Assembly (NCBI RefSeq): GCF_007860125.1
Contig: NZ_SJPW01000007.1
Span: 310,001 to 374,000, forward strand
Reading direction: 5' to 3'
Length of the DNA stretch: 64,000 nucleotides
Source of the DNA: Rubripirellula tenax
Lineage (GTDB): Bacteria > Planctomycetota > Planctomycetia > Pirellulales > Pirellulaceae
Shown: one piece after another, positions 17,698 through 28,187 of the stretch
Layout of the letters: each line of letters begins with the position of its first letter
How positions within the stretch are numbered: the first letter of the stretch is position 1
The notes under the pieces: model-generated
Seen by the model: only the letters and a program-made list of their open reading frames with translations
Database searches by the model: none
What the model was told of the DNA's origin: nothing
Position numbers and translations under genes: made by a program

Positions 17698-18414
17698 ATG
17701 TTGTCCGCTATGGGACGTCTGCTCGTCGTGATGTCGTTGTTTTTGTTCGTGTCGTTGCCCTCGCCGCCGGCAAATGCCGACGATGCTGTGAAGACAGCGG
17801 AGGCTGATCACGATCACGATGGTCATGACCATGATGGACACGATCTCGCCAACCATGATCACGACGATGGCTCGGTGGCCAACGCCGGTCACGACTCGCA
17901 TGCTGACGAAGCGGGGACGCCTCCGCTTTTGCAGTTTGACTTCGGTTCGGCAATCTGCAACTTGGCGATCTTTCTTGGCGTTTTGGCAATCCTGTCGAAA
18001 TTCGTATGGCCCGTGCTCCTTGGTGGGTTGAAGGCTCGCGAAGAGAAAATCTTCGGCGAATTGGAACAGGCCGCCAAGGCCAACGCGGAAGCGAAAGCAC
18101 TCTTGGACGACTACCAGTCCAAGATCGACGAAGCGTCGACCAAGGTCCAAACGATGCTTGCTGACGCTCGCAAAGATTCGGAAACGGCGGGACAAAAGAT
18201 CGTTGATGAAGCGAAAGCAGAAGCGGACCGGCAACGTGTCCGCGCAATCAGTGATATCGAAACAGCGAAGAAAGTAGCGTTGTCCGACTTGGCTGGCCAA
18301 ACGTCGGACATGGCGATCAACGTTGCCAAAGCGATCGTTGGACGCGAGCTGAATTCAGGCGATCACGCAGAACTGATTCGTCAGTCGCTCGAGCGTCTCC
18401 CCAGCAACAACTAA
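17698..18414 (+). CDS. atpF: F1Fo ATP synthase subunit b with exported His/Asp-rich extension
   Basis: A 238-residue protein, longer than the roughly 160 residues usual for subunit b. Residues 1-26 look like a signal peptide. Residues 37-70 contain nine His and eleven Asp (HDHDGHDHDGHD and similar). The membrane helix is about 86-108, followed by the long charged coiled coil of the peripheral stalk (LKAREEKIFGELEQAAKANAEAKALLDDY). The start at 17698 follows AAAGG; an ATG seven codons earlier (17677) is possible. The His-rich part should lie outside the cytoplasmic membrane and may bind metal; this is unusual for subunit b. Confidence 0.88.
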   Translation: MLSAMGRLLVVMSLFLFVSLPSPPANADDAVKTAEADHDHDGHDHDGHDLANHDHDDGSVANAGHDSHADEAGTPPLLQFDFGSAICNLAIFLGVLAILSKFVWPVLLGGLKAREEKIFGELEQAAKANAEAKALLDDYQSKIDEASTKVQTMLADARKDSETAGQKIVDEAKAEADRQRVRAISDIETAKKVALSDLAGQTSDMAINVAKAIVGRELNSGDHAELIRQSLERLPSNN

Positions 18415-18443
18415 GTCGCAACAAATAGGTTACCGCGAATCCC

Positions 18444-19073
18444 ATGACTGAAAACGTCAAACACGATACGGTGCTCGACACCGGCGCCGAACAGCTAGGA
18501 AAAACCTATGCTCGGGCGCTGATCGCGGCCGCGAAGGGCCAAGGCGATGGAGTTGCCGATACGATCGTCGGTCAATTGTCCATGATTGTGGACGAATACT
18601 TGGCAGGCAGCCCCCAACTACAATCTGCGTTTGCATCGCCTCGTGTCAGCCAGGCAGAAAAGTTTCGCATCATCGACCGTGTCTTTGCTGACGAACTTCA
18701 TCCGACGCTGTTACGTTTTTTGAAAGTCATGGCAACCCGAGATCGACTCGGGTACGTCGGTGCCGTTCGCAACGCCGCGGACAAAATTTTTGACGACATG
18801 ATGGGACGTGTGGTGGCATCGGTCCGAACCGCAGTCCCATTAGATGACCAAACGCGTTCGCAAATCGTTGATCGTCTTGGCTCGGTGATGAATGCCCAGA
18901 TCAAGCTGAACGAATCGGTCGATCCCGAACTGGTCGGCGGTATGGTGATTCGCATCGGAGACAGGGTTTTTGACAGCAGCGTTCAGAACCGATTGAATAA
19001 ATTGGCGACGAAAGCTCGACAAGGTTTTTCGAGTCAGATACTCGAACGTTTTTCGCAGTTCACGTCCGAGTGA
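18444..19073 (+). CDS. atpH: F1Fo ATP synthase subunit delta
   Basis: A 209-residue protein, somewhat longer than the usual 175-180. The N-terminal helical domain starts with LGKTYARALIAAAKGQG and includes FASPRVSQAEKFRIIDRVF. The C-terminal part has the family signature INESV-like KLNESVDPELVGGMVIRIGDRVFDSSV. Delta links the F1 head to the peripheral stalk made by subunit b. It follows atpF by 29 bases. A 119-base gap containing alternative hairpins separates it from atpA. Confidence 0.93.
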   Translation: MTENVKHDTVLDTGAEQLGKTYARALIAAAKGQGDGVADTIVGQLSMIVDEYLAGSPQLQSAFASPRVSQAEKFRIIDRVFADELHPTLLRFLKVMATRDRLGYVGAVRNAADKIFDDMMGRVVASVRTAVPLDDQTRSQIVDRLGSVMNAQIKLNESVDPELVGGMVIRIGDRVFDSSVQNRLNKLATKARQGFSSQILERFSQFTSE

Positions 19074-19094
19074 ACCTTATCGTTTCATGCCCCG

Positions 19095-19150
19095 CCGAAG
19101 GCACCGGCTTGCCTTCGGAAAGCCAACAACCAGACAAGCCGGCGCCTTCG
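19095..19150 (+). promoter_or_regulatory. Alternative stem-loops between atpH and atpA
   Basis: Two competing stems share bases. A short one pairs CCGAAGGC (19095-19102) with GCCTTCGG (19111-19118). A longer one pairs 19096-19111 with 19135-19150 over 16 positions with one G-T (wobble) position. The element is GC-rich and has no T run, so it is not a standard terminator. It could tune relative expression of atpA or protect the mRNA. Confidence 0.5.
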
Positions 19151-19192
19151 CCTAGGCGTTAAACGAAACACAGTTAACACACCTGAAATATC

Positions 19193-20716
19193 ATGAAATT
19201 TAGCAGCGACGAAATTGCTTCGGTTTTGCAACAAGAAATCGAACAGTTCGATAACAAGACGGACGTCCGCGAAGTCGGTACCGTTCTGGAAGTCGGTGAC
19301 GGTATCGCTCGCGTGTACGGGCTATCGGGCGTCATGGCCGGCGAGATGGTTGAATTCCGAAACGGTGCGATTGGGCTGGCCTTCAACCTGGAAGAAAACT
19401 CCGTCGGAGTCATCATTCTTGGCAACTACCTGACTATCGAAGAGGGTGAAGAAGTCAAAGCCCTCGGCACGTTGCTGTCGGTGCCGGCCGGCGACGCAGT
19501 CGTTGGTCGCGTGCTTGATCCGCTGGGCAACCCGCTCGACGGCAAAGGTCCGGTTCAAACCGATATCACTCGCCCTGTTGAAATCATTGCGACCGGTGTT
19601 GCAGAACGCCAACCGGTCACCGAGCCGATGCAAACAGGTGTCAAGGCGATCGACGCCATGACACCAATCGGACGGGGTCAACGCGAACTGATTATCGGTG
19701 ACCGCAAGACGGGCAAGACCGCCATCGCCATCGATGCAATCATCAACCAAAAAGGGAAGGGCGTTAAGTGCTTCTATGTTGCCATCGGCCAAAAAGACTC
19801 GGCCGTTGCCAGTATCGTTGACGTTCTTGAGCGAAACGGGGCGATGGAATACACGACGATCATCGTCGCGGGTGCGTCGTCGCCAGCTCCGATGCAGTAC
19901 GTTGCACCTTACGCCGGAACCGCCATGGCGGAACAGTTCATGTTCAACGGCGGCCACGCGTTGATCGTTTATGATGACTTGTCGAAGCAAGCGACTGCTT
20001 ACCGACAAATGAGCTTGTTGATGCGTCGCCCACCAGGCCGCGAAGCTTACCCTGGTGACGTGTTTTACTGTCACAGTCGATTGCTCGAACGTTCGGCCAA
20101 GTTGTCGGACGCACTCGGCGGCGGATCGATCACCAGCTTGCCCATCATCGAAACGCTCGAAGGTGAAGTTTCGGCTTATATCCCGACGAACGTGATTTCG
20201 ATCACGGACGGACAGATCTATCTGCAACCCGACTTGTTCTTTGCCGGGATTCGTCCTGCGATGAACGCCGGTATTTCGGTTTCTCGCGTCGGTGGTGCAG
20301 CTCAAGTCAAAGCGATGAAGAAGGTCGCCGGCGGTTTGCGTTTGGACTTGGCGGCTTTCCGTGCATTGGAAGCGTTTGCCCAATTGGGCACAGACCTAGA
20401 CGCCGCGACTCAATCGCAACTCGATCGCGGTTACCGAATGGTAGAACTGCTCAAGCAGCCTCAATACCGACCGATGGGCGTCACCGAACAAGTGCTCAGC
20501 CTGTATGCCGGTACCCGCGGCTTCTTGGATGATGTGCCGGTCAAGGCAGTTTCGCAATGGGAAATTGATTTCCTTCAGTTTGCCCAAGACAAACACCCCG
20601 CGTTGATTTCAATGTTGGAAGAGAAAATGGACCTGACCGATGAAGTCACCGCAAAAATCGAGGCCTGCATCAAGGACTTCAAGAGCGGTTACAAACCCGT
20701 CGAATCGGCTATCTAG
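19193..20716 (+). CDS. atpA: F1Fo ATP synthase subunit alpha
   Basis: A 507-residue protein of standard length. The Walker A motif is GDRKTGKT near residue 170, the Walker B strand is [11 protein letters not shown], and the alpha-specific phrases [27 protein letters not shown] and [20 protein letters not shown] are present with the conserved arginine. It forms the non-catalytic nucleotide sites of F1. No Shine-Dalgarno is visible before the ATG, as for several genes of this operon. Confidence 0.97.
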   Translation: MKFSSDEIASVLQQEIEQFDNKTDVREVGTVLEVGDGIARVYGLSGVMAGEMVEFRNGAIGLAFNLEENSVGVIILGNYLTIEEGEEVKALGTLLSVPAGDAVVGRVLDPLGNPLDGKGPVQTDITRPVEIIATGVAERQPVTEPMQTGVKAIDAMTPIGRGQRELIIGDRKTGKTAIAIDAIINQKGKGVKCFYVAIGQKDSAVASIVDVLERNGAMEYTTIIVAGASSPAPMQYVAPYAGTAMAEQFMFNGGHALIVYDDLSKQATAYRQMSLLMRRPPGREAYPGDVFYCHSRLLERSAKLSDALGGGSITSLPIIETLEGEVSAYIPTNVISITDGQIYLQPDLFFAGIRPAMNAGISVSRVGGAAQVKAMKKVAGGLRLDLAAFRALEAFAQLGTDLDAATQSQLDRGYRMVELLKQPQYRPMGVTEQVLSLYAGTRGFLDDVPVKAVSQWEIDFLQFAQDKHPALISMLEEKMDLTDEVTAKIEACIKDFKSGYKPVESAI

Positions 20717-20789
20717 TCGGAACGGCGCTGAACCAACTAACGAATTTCAAAGCTGAAGTTTTTCATTTCGAATTTGCCTGTAAAGATCC

Positions 20790-21680
20790 ATGGCCAACGC
20801 TCGCGCCCTTGATAAACGTCGAAAATCGATCCGCAACATCCGCAAGATCACGCGGACGATGGAGTTGATTGCGACGGCTCGCTATAAAAAAGCGATGGAC
20901 CGTGCCGCGGCGGTGACCGCTTACACAGATCGGCTTTCGCAAATCGTCGCCAGCTTGGCAGCGGCGGGGACGGAAGTGCAGCACCCGCTGTTGGAAAAAC
21001 GCGATAACCCGAAAGCTGTTCGGGTCCTGGTGTTGTCCAGTAATCGAGGCCTGTGCGGTGGTTACAACGCAAGTGTTCTTCGAACCACGATGCCGCTGAT
21101 TAAGGAACTGCAAAGTTCGATCGGCAACGTCGATATCGATGTCTGCGGTAAACGAGGCATCAACGGATTGAAGTTCCGCGGTGTCAAAACGGATCAAACT
21201 TATCAGCAATTCGAAGACCAACCGGCCTATGCCGAAGTCGAGAAGATCGCCGATCGTTATCTGGAACAGTACATCTCGGGCGACATCGATCGCCTGGACA
21301 TCGTTTACACCAGATTCATCAGCACCAGTCGGCAGATCGCGACGGTACAAACGCTGCTTCCCCTGGGTTCATTGTCGGATGACGATGCGGACGCCGCACC
21401 AATGACCGGCGGCCATAACAAGGAATACGAATTCCTGCCGTCCGCCGAAAGCATTTTAGAAGAAGTGGTCCCGACCAGCTTCAAGGCTAAGTTGTTCAAG
21501 TGCTTCTTGGATTCAGCCGTCAGCGAGCAGGTTGCACGGATGATCGCCATGAAGGGCGCCACCGAGAGTGCTGGCGACATGATCAAACAGTTGTCGATGA
21601 CTTACAACCGAGCTCGCCAAAGTCAAATCACAGGCGAGATCATGGAAATCATCGGTGGCGTGGAAGCTCTCGAAGGATAG
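20790..21680 (+). CDS. atpG: F1Fo ATP synthase subunit gamma
   Basis: A 296-residue protein. The N-terminal helix begins ALDKRRKSIRNIRKITRTME, the segment SSNRGLCGGYNAS is the family signature, and the C-terminal helix ends with SMTYNRARQSQITGEIMEIIGG. The two terminal helices form the rotating central shaft. It lies 73 bases after atpA and 95 bases before atpD. Confidence 0.96.
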   Translation: MANARALDKRRKSIRNIRKITRTMELIATARYKKAMDRAAAVTAYTDRLSQIVASLAAAGTEVQHPLLEKRDNPKAVRVLVLSSNRGLCGGYNASVLRTTMPLIKELQSSIGNVDIDVCGKRGINGLKFRGVKTDQTYQQFEDQPAYAEVEKIADRYLEQYISGDIDRLDIVYTRFISTSRQIATVQTLLPLGSLSDDDADAAPMTGGHNKEYEFLPSAESILEEVVPTSFKAKLFKCFLDSAVSEQVARMIAMKGATESAGDMIKQLSMTYNRARQSQITGEIMEIIGGVEALEG

Positions 21681-21754
21681 GCTTCATAGCCGAATCCAAT
21701 CCGCGGTTCGCTGCGGCCAAACGATACGAATCAAAACGAATACCCAATACCTAA

Positions 21755-23233
<1,479 letters not shown>

Positions 23234-23235
23234 TC

Positions 23236-23625
23236 ATGGCATCCCTTCGCTGCGTCGTTGTGACGCCCGAAAAAACCGCGCTCAACCGCGAAGCCGACTA
23301 CATCTCGTTGCCGATGGACGACGGTGAATTGGGCGTTTTGAAAGGCAGAGCTCCGATGATTGGTCGGCTCGGATTCGGAACGCTGCGTCTGCAAACGGCC
23401 GCCGGCCCTGAACGCTACTACGTTGACGGTGGCTTTGCGCAAGTCGAAGATAACGTCGTCAATATCCTGACCGGGAAACTGATCCCGGTGGATTTGATCG
23501 ACAACGACAAGGCTCGCGAAGAACTCAACGAAGCGCGAACGTTGCCGAGTTCGAAACTGGAAGACATGGCGATCAAGCAACTAGCGATCCGAAAAGCACG
23601 CGGCAAAGTGCGGGCTTCAAGCTAG
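23236..23625 (+). CDS. atpC: F1Fo ATP synthase subunit epsilon
   Basis: A 129-residue protein of usual length. The N-terminal beta-sandwich contains the family phrases LRCVVVTPEK, GELGVLKGRAPMIGRLGFG and YYVDGGFAQVEDNVVNIL; the C-terminal helices are charged (DKAREELNEAR). Epsilon couples the shaft to the c-ring and can inhibit ATP hydrolysis. The ATG at 23236 lies just after the atpD stop codon; longer upstream starts would run inside atpD. It closes the operon. Confidence 0.95.
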   Translation: MASLRCVVVTPEKTALNREADYISLPMDDGELGVLKGRAPMIGRLGFGTLRLQTAAGPERYYVDGGFAQVEDNVVNILTGKLIPVDLIDNDKAREELNEARTLPSSKLEDMAIKQLAIRKARGKVRASS

Positions 23626-23654
23626 GCCTGTTCGTCGCTTTTAGGTTGACTACC

Positions 23655-23677
23655 GATTGCTCGCTCGGCGGGCAATC
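23655..23677. terminator. Hairpin between convergent atpC and mlaD-like genes
   Basis: GATTGCTCGC (23655-23664) pairs with GCGGGCAATC (23668-23677) with one G-T position and a three-base loop. It lies 30 bases after atpC and overlaps the stop codon of the convergent MlaD-like gene. There is no clear T run on either side, so it is only a possible bidirectional terminator. Confidence 0.4.
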
Positions 23678-24908
23678 ATTTCAAACCGGAACCGCTGGGG
23701 CGTTTGCCAAGCGCACCTCGGACCCCGAGTTCCCTTGGATCGCGTGCGATCTTGTCGGTAAACACTCTCACATCGTCCATGATCGGGCGGATCCGTGCCG
23801 TTGCCATCTCGATATTTTCGACGGTTCGTCGGATCTGGTAGTAGAGCTCGTCGTCTTCAAGCAGGCGCTTGACCGTTCCGTTGCTGTTGTTCAGCGATCC
23901 GGCAAACGTTTCGACTTGACTGAGCGTCCGTTCCACCGACCCCAGGGTTTGCAGCACTTCTTCGACCAACTCATCACCCCGATTGGCCAGCGGTGCGGTG
24001 AACTGTTCCAAATTGGCGAACGTTTTCTCTGCGTTACCGATCACACCGCTTGCCCCTTCGACCGTCTTCTTGGCAGTATTCACGGTTTCTTCCGCCACCT
24101 GGCCGACACGCTCGAATTGATTGCCAACACGTTCGAAGCTCTTGAAAGTTTCCTGCGTGACTTCCAGCGTCTGACGCGCATCATTTAGCAGCACCGGCAA
24201 CTCGGCGATCGACGCTTCCAAGTCGGCCCGCGTTTCGGGATTTCCGATGATGGCGCGTGCGTCTTGAATCGCGCCCTGAAATTCTTCGAGCGCTTTGACG
24301 GCTTCTTGCGAAACCGCATCGATCCTGCCGTCGGTTCCGCCGACGACCTGGCGAACCTCCATCGCCAATTGATTGACGCTGTCGCCGGCCGAAGCGATCG
24401 ACTGTGCGGCCATCTGGATCGCATCGACGCTGGATTGAATTCCGTTCTGCATTTCGAACAGACTCGGTGTCTTGCTGCCGTACTCCAAAAACTCACCATC
24501 CGAAAACGGTTCTTCGAGCAGTTGCAGATCCTGTTGGATTTTGAGCGGCAATTTATTCATTTCGGTGCGAACGAACTCCAATTTGGAGTCGCCCGTGACG
24601 AAGTTGCCGGACCCGATTTGGGGAACGTAGTGATGGTTCAAACGTTGATCACTCTTCATCGCAAGCGTCACCAATACGCCACCTTCGGGCCGAAGCTCGA
24701 TACCGGACACGCGGCCGATGGGAACACCGTCTCGATAGACGGCCGTGTTCAGCCCAATGCCTTCGGCCGATTCGAACACAACATTGAGCGCATAGTCATT
24801 GTTGAAGGCGCTCGGAAAAGCGCCAAACAAAAACGTCAAGATGATGCCGACCCCGATCGATGAGATCACCAGAACGCCGACGCCGAATTTAAGTTTGTTC
24901 TCGTCCAT
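23676..24908 (-). CDS. MlaD/MCE-family substrate-binding protein of a lipid ABC transporter
   Basis: A 410-residue protein anchored by one N-terminal helix (LKFGVGVLVISSIGVGIILTFLFG). An MCE domain follows at about residues 40-115, with the typical AEGIGLNTAVYRDGVPIGRVSGI. The remaining 290 residues are a long predicted coiled coil, far longer than E. coli MlaD. MCE proteins form hexameric rings or tubes that carry phospholipids between the two membranes. It is the last gene of a three-gene operon, three bases after the ATPase gene. Confidence 0.85.
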   Translation of the reverse strand: MDENKLKFGVGVLVISSIGVGIILTFLFGAFPSAFNNDYALNVVFESAEGIGLNTAVYRDGVPIGRVSGIELRPEGGVLVTLAMKSDQRLNHHYVPQIGSGNFVTGDSKLEFVRTEMNKLPLKIQQDLQLLEEPFSDGEFLEYGSKTPSLFEMQNGIQSSVDAIQMAAQSIASAGDSVNQLAMEVRQVVGGTDGRIDAVSQEAVKALEEFQGAIQDARAIIGNPETRADLEASIAELPVLLNDARQTLEVTQETFKSFERVGNQFERVGQVAEETVNTAKKTVEGASGVIGNAEKTFANLEQFTAPLANRGDELVEEVLQTLGSVERTLSQVETFAGSLNNSNGTVKRLLEDDELYYQIRRTVENIEMATARIRPIMDDVRVFTDKIARDPRELGVRGALGKRPSGSGLK

Positions 24909-24911
24909 GAT

Positions 24912-25766
24912 TTAGTCTTCTAACCCCTGCGCCATTTCGCTGAGTCGTTCGCCCGCTTCGCCACGGACGAATTGCCGGACTCGATGGTCAACGGCATGTT
25001 CGAGATCACTCGGTGAACCGTCAAAGAGAATTTGCGAATCATGTTCACCCAAACGACGACGCGGATAGAACATCAGCACCCGATCGGATACTTTGCGCGC
25101 CGTGTGCATGTCGTGTGTTACCACGACACTGGTGACTGGGTATCGCCGACGCGTATCCAAGATCAGTTCATTGATCACGTCGCTCATGATCGGATCCAAT
25201 CCGGTTGTCGGCTCGTCGTAAACCAAGAGATCGGGACGCAAAATCAGCGCACGCGCCAACCCGACTCGCTTTCGCATACCGCCCGACAATTCGGCTGGGC
25301 GTTTACGAGTCACGTCCTTTGGCAAACCGACTTCGGCAAGGTGTTGCATCACACGATCACGGACCTCCGCCTCACCGACGGACGCGTCATTTTGCCGAAG
25401 CGGAAACGCAACGTTGTCAAAGATGGACATGCTGTCAAACAGCGCCGCGTTTTGAAAGACGAAACCGATGCGACTTCGCACGGTGGCCAACTGGGAATGA
25501 CTCAGTTGGTTCAGCGTCAGCCCGTCGAAGGCGACCGTCCCGATCGTCGGGGTGATCAACCCGACCAAGGTTTTCATAAAAACCGTTTTCCCGCACCCGC
25601 TTTCGCCAATGATCGAAATGGTTTGCCCTCGGGCAATCGACAAGCTAATGTCGCGAAGAATCCACTGGGTACCGAACTGAACGGAAACACGATCCACATC
25701 GATCAGGTTGTCGACCACTGCCAATTCACCTTCGCTATTGTCGCTTTCATGGGAGTGCTGGCTCAT
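24912..25766 (-). CDS. MlaF-like ABC transporter ATPase
   Basis: A 284-residue ATPase. The Walker A motif is GESGCGKT, the signature is LSGGMRKRVGLARAL, the Walker B is PDLLVYDEPTTGLDP, and the switch His is in VVVTHDMHTARK. This pattern is typical of the MlaF/Ttg2A group that powers MCE lipid transporters. It overlaps the permease gene by four bases (ATGA), so the two are co-translated. A C-terminal tail of about 40 residues beyond the ATPase core may contact a partner. Confidence 0.92.
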   Translation of the reverse strand: MSQHSHESDNSEGELAVVDNLIDVDRVSVQFGTQWILRDISLSIARGQTISIIGESGCGKTVFMKTLVGLITPTIGTVAFDGLTLNQLSHSQLATVRSRIGFVFQNAALFDSMSIFDNVAFPLRQNDASVGEAEVRDRVMQHLAEVGLPKDVTRKRPAELSGGMRKRVGLARALILRPDLLVYDEPTTGLDPIMSDVINELILDTRRRYPVTSVVVTHDMHTARKVSDRVLMFYPRRRLGEHDSQILFDGSPSDLEHAVDHRVRQFVRGEAGERLSEMAQGLED

Positions 25767-26632
25767 ATGAATGACGCTCCCGACGGATAAAGCGAATAGT
25801 AAATCGAATTCAGTACGATGGTCAAAAACAGGTCAACGGTAAGAATCAGAACGAACGAGTACACAAACGCAGTCGTCGCGGCCTTGCCGACACCTTCGGC
25901 ACCGGGTTCACAATGGAAGCCGCGATAGCACGAAACCACCGCAATGATGCCACCAAAAAAGATGCTCTTGAAGATACCGCTGAACAAATCGAAGCCCGCG
26001 ACACCTTCGCGCGAGTGGTTCAGGTAAGCCGCATGGTCGATCCCCAAAATGATGACGCTGTAAAAGTATCCGCCGACAATGCCCATGAAGTCAGCCATGA
26101 TTGTGAGCGCCGGGATCAGCAAGATACAAGCGAGGAACCGGGGCACAACCAGATAGTGAATCGGATCGGCCCCCATGGTGGTTAGCGCGTCGATCTGTTC
26201 GGTGACTCGCATCGTTCCCAGCACCGCTGCCATCGCACTGCCCACTCGACCGGCAAGCATCGTCGCCGCCAAGACAGGCCCAAGCTCTTTGACCAACGAA
26301 CTGTTGATGACAACACCCAACCGCGTTTCCAAACCGATCGCATGAAACTGGGCGTAGCTCTGAACCGCCAACACCATTCCGATGAAGGTCCCCGTCAATG
26401 CGACCACCGGAAGACTGAGCGCGCCAACTTGATAGAAGTTGATCAGCAGCGTTCCCCGCGAGGGTAAGCGAGTGAACATCCATCGCAACATCCGCCACGT
26501 GAACAGCGTCAAATCGCCGATCGTTACGATCGCGTCCACGACCGCAGATCCCCATTCGGTGACCCAACGACGAAGCGGTGACGTGACGTCACGGCGTGGC
26601 AGGCTAGAGATGGAGGCTGCCGACTCGGACAC
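25763..26632 (-). CDS. MlaE-like ABC transporter permease
   Basis: A 289-residue permease of the MlaE family with five or six hydrophobic helices. The family segment VGALSLPVVALTGTFIGMVLAVQSY and the cytoplasmic ELGPVLAATMLAGRVGSAMAAVLGTMRVTEQIDAL are present. Starts with GTG. It forms the membrane channel of a phospholipid transporter together with the downstream ATPase and MCE protein. The operon order permease, ATPase, MCE is common. A weak hairpin (GTTTCA with TGAAAC, 26735-26753) sits upstream, behind the neighbouring regulator. Confidence 0.92.
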   Translation of the reverse strand: MSESAASISSLPRRDVTSPLRRWVTEWGSAVVDAIVTIGDLTLFTWRMLRWMFTRLPSRGTLLINFYQVGALSLPVVALTGTFIGMVLAVQSYAQFHAIGLETRLGVVINSSLVKELGPVLAATMLAGRVGSAMAAVLGTMRVTEQIDALTTMGADPIHYLVVPRFLACILLIPALTIMADFMGIVGGYFYSVIILGIDHAAYLNHSREGVAGFDLFSGIFKSIFFGGIIAVVSCYRGFHCEPGAEGVGKAATTAFVYSFVLILTVDLFLTIVLNSIYYSLYPSGASFI

Positions 26633-26734
26633 GGGGTTCGATCCTCAGATGGGAGATGCACGTCGATACACAGCAATATGTATGCTTTGTATCGGTCAGC
26701 ATGACCTTGAGGATTAAGAAAGATTGCCTGCCGC

Positions 26735-26753
26735 GTTTCATGCTTTGTGAAAC
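26735..26753 (-). terminator. Weak hairpin after the NtrC-type gene
   Basis: GTTTCA (26735-26740) and TGAAAC (26748-26753) form a six-base-pair stem with a seven-base loop. On the minus strand it lies shortly after the regulator stop codon and is followed about 11 bases later by ATCTTTCTTAA. The stem is short and AT-rich, so this is a low-confidence terminator. Confidence 0.3.
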
Positions 26754-26765
26754 ACGATCCGCCAG

Positions 26766-28187
26766 CTAGGCGTACTGCAGCCGCGGATCATCAAGTCCCA
26801 AGCGCTTCATCTTTTTGTAAAGCGTCGTGCGATTGATATCCAACGTATCGGCCGTGGCAGCGCGATTCCAATTATGAGCTCGTAGCGACTGCAAAATGAT
26901 TTGTCGCTCGGGACCTTCCAGAGCATCACGCAGCGTCTTCCCATCGATGTCGCCCAGACTGACCGCCCGCGACGCTCCGGCAATGGAGCTTTCCTGCTGA
27001 TCGCTGGCTCGACCGGTCAATTCCGGTGGCAGATCGTCGACCGTCAAGACCGGGCCGCGACCGAGCAGCACGGCGCGTTCGACCACGTTTTCGAGTTGAC
27101 GAATGTTTCCCGGCCAAGCGTAGGCCTGCATCGCTTTGATTGCGTCTTTATCGAAACTTTCCGCTTCGCGGCCGCACGTTTCCGACGCCTCTCGTAAGAA
27201 GTGGTCCACCAGCAGTGGCAGGTCGCCGATCCGCTCTCGCAGCGACGGCAACACGATGTTGACGACGTTGATTCGATAGTACAGATCTTGTCGGAATCGG
27301 CCGGTATCGACCGCATTGGATAGGTTTTCGTTCGTGGCCAAAATCACCCGCGTATCGACGGAGTGCGTTTCGGTACCACCGAGTTGTTCGAACTGAAATT
27401 CTTGTAGCACGCGAAGCAGTTTCACTTGCATCGCGGGCGTCGCAGTCGCGATTTCGTCCAAAAACAATGTGCCTCCATCGGCCAGTTGAAACTTGCCCGC
27501 ACGATTCGTGTTCGCACCCGTGTAGGCGCCCGCGACGTGTCCGAATAGCTCGCTTTCAAGCAGGGTGTCGGGCAACGCGCCACAGGCGACTTCCACGAAA
27601 GGACCATTTCGCCGTGTGCTTCGAGCGTGAATCGCGCGTGCGATCATGCTCTTACCGGTACCGTTTTCGCCGGTGATCAAAACCGAGGCACGGGCGTTCG
27701 CGATGCTGTCGACGACGTCGAAGATTTTCATCATTCGATAGTCGTGGCTGAGAATGTTCTCAAGACCGCTACGTCGATCAAGTTGCTTTCGAAGCTCTTC
27801 GTTTTGACGGGTGATCTCGCGTTGGCTGATCGCACGTTCTATCGACAGCGAAAGTTCGTCATCGATTAAAGGCTTGGTCAACAGATCGTAAGCACCCGCA
27901 CGCACGGCCTCGACGGCGGTATCGGGTGTCGCGTAGCCCGTGATCACAAGGACCGCAGTTTCGGGATGCTTTTTCTTGATATGCCCGATCAGATCGAAGC
28001 CATCGTCGTTGCCCAATCGCAAATCGGTCATCACCAAGTCGTATTGACCGGCAATCAACGACTGTTTTGCTTCCGCGAGCGTCGCGACCGTTTCGACACG
28101 ATGCGACATCTCGCGCAGCCAAGCCGCCATGGATTCGGCGAGATGGCGATCGTCGTCAACGAGCAGGATCGAAGCGGAGACTGTCAT
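26766..28187 (-). CDS. NtrC-family sigma-54-dependent response regulator
   Basis: A 473-residue regulator. The receiver domain (1-120) has the acidic pocket DDD at 11-13 and phosphoacceptor Asp55. The AAA+ domain (about 140-375) has Walker A GENGTGKS, the sigma-54 contact motif as GAYTGA (the common variant of GAFTGA) and Walker B GGTLFLDEIA. The Fis-type helix-turn-helix ends the protein (ADTLDINRTTLYKKMKRLGL). It should activate sigma-54 promoters when phosphorylated. No histidine kinase is adjacent on this strand; a kinase is encoded 1.4 kb away on the other side of a divergent regulator. Confidence 0.93.
   Translation of the reverse strand: MTVSASILLVDDDRHLAESMAAWLREMSHRVETVATLAEAKQSLIAGQYDLVMTDLRLGNDDGFDLIGHIKKKHPETAVLVITGYATPDTAVEAVRAGAYDLLTKPLIDDELSLSIERAISQREITRQNEELRKQLDRRSGLENILSHDYRMMKIFDVVDSIANARASVLITGENGTGKSMIARAIHARSTRRNGPFVEVACGALPDTLLESELFGHVAGAYTGANTNRAGKFQLADGGTLFLDEIATATPAMQVKLLRVLQEFQFEQLGGTETHSVDTRVILATNENLSNAVDTGRFRQDLYYRINVVNIVLPSLRERIGDLPLLVDHFLREASETCGREAESFDKDAIKAMQAYAWPGNIRQLENVVERAVLLGRGPVLTVDDLPPELTGRASDQQESSIAGASRAVSLGDIDGKTLRDALEGPERQIILQSLRAHNWNRAATADTLDINRTTLYKKMKRLGLDDPRLQYA

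Noticed and set aside
19322-20383. Long open frame (353 codons) on the minus strand
   Set aside because: It is the antisense of atpA, which is certain; its translation has no recognisable features.
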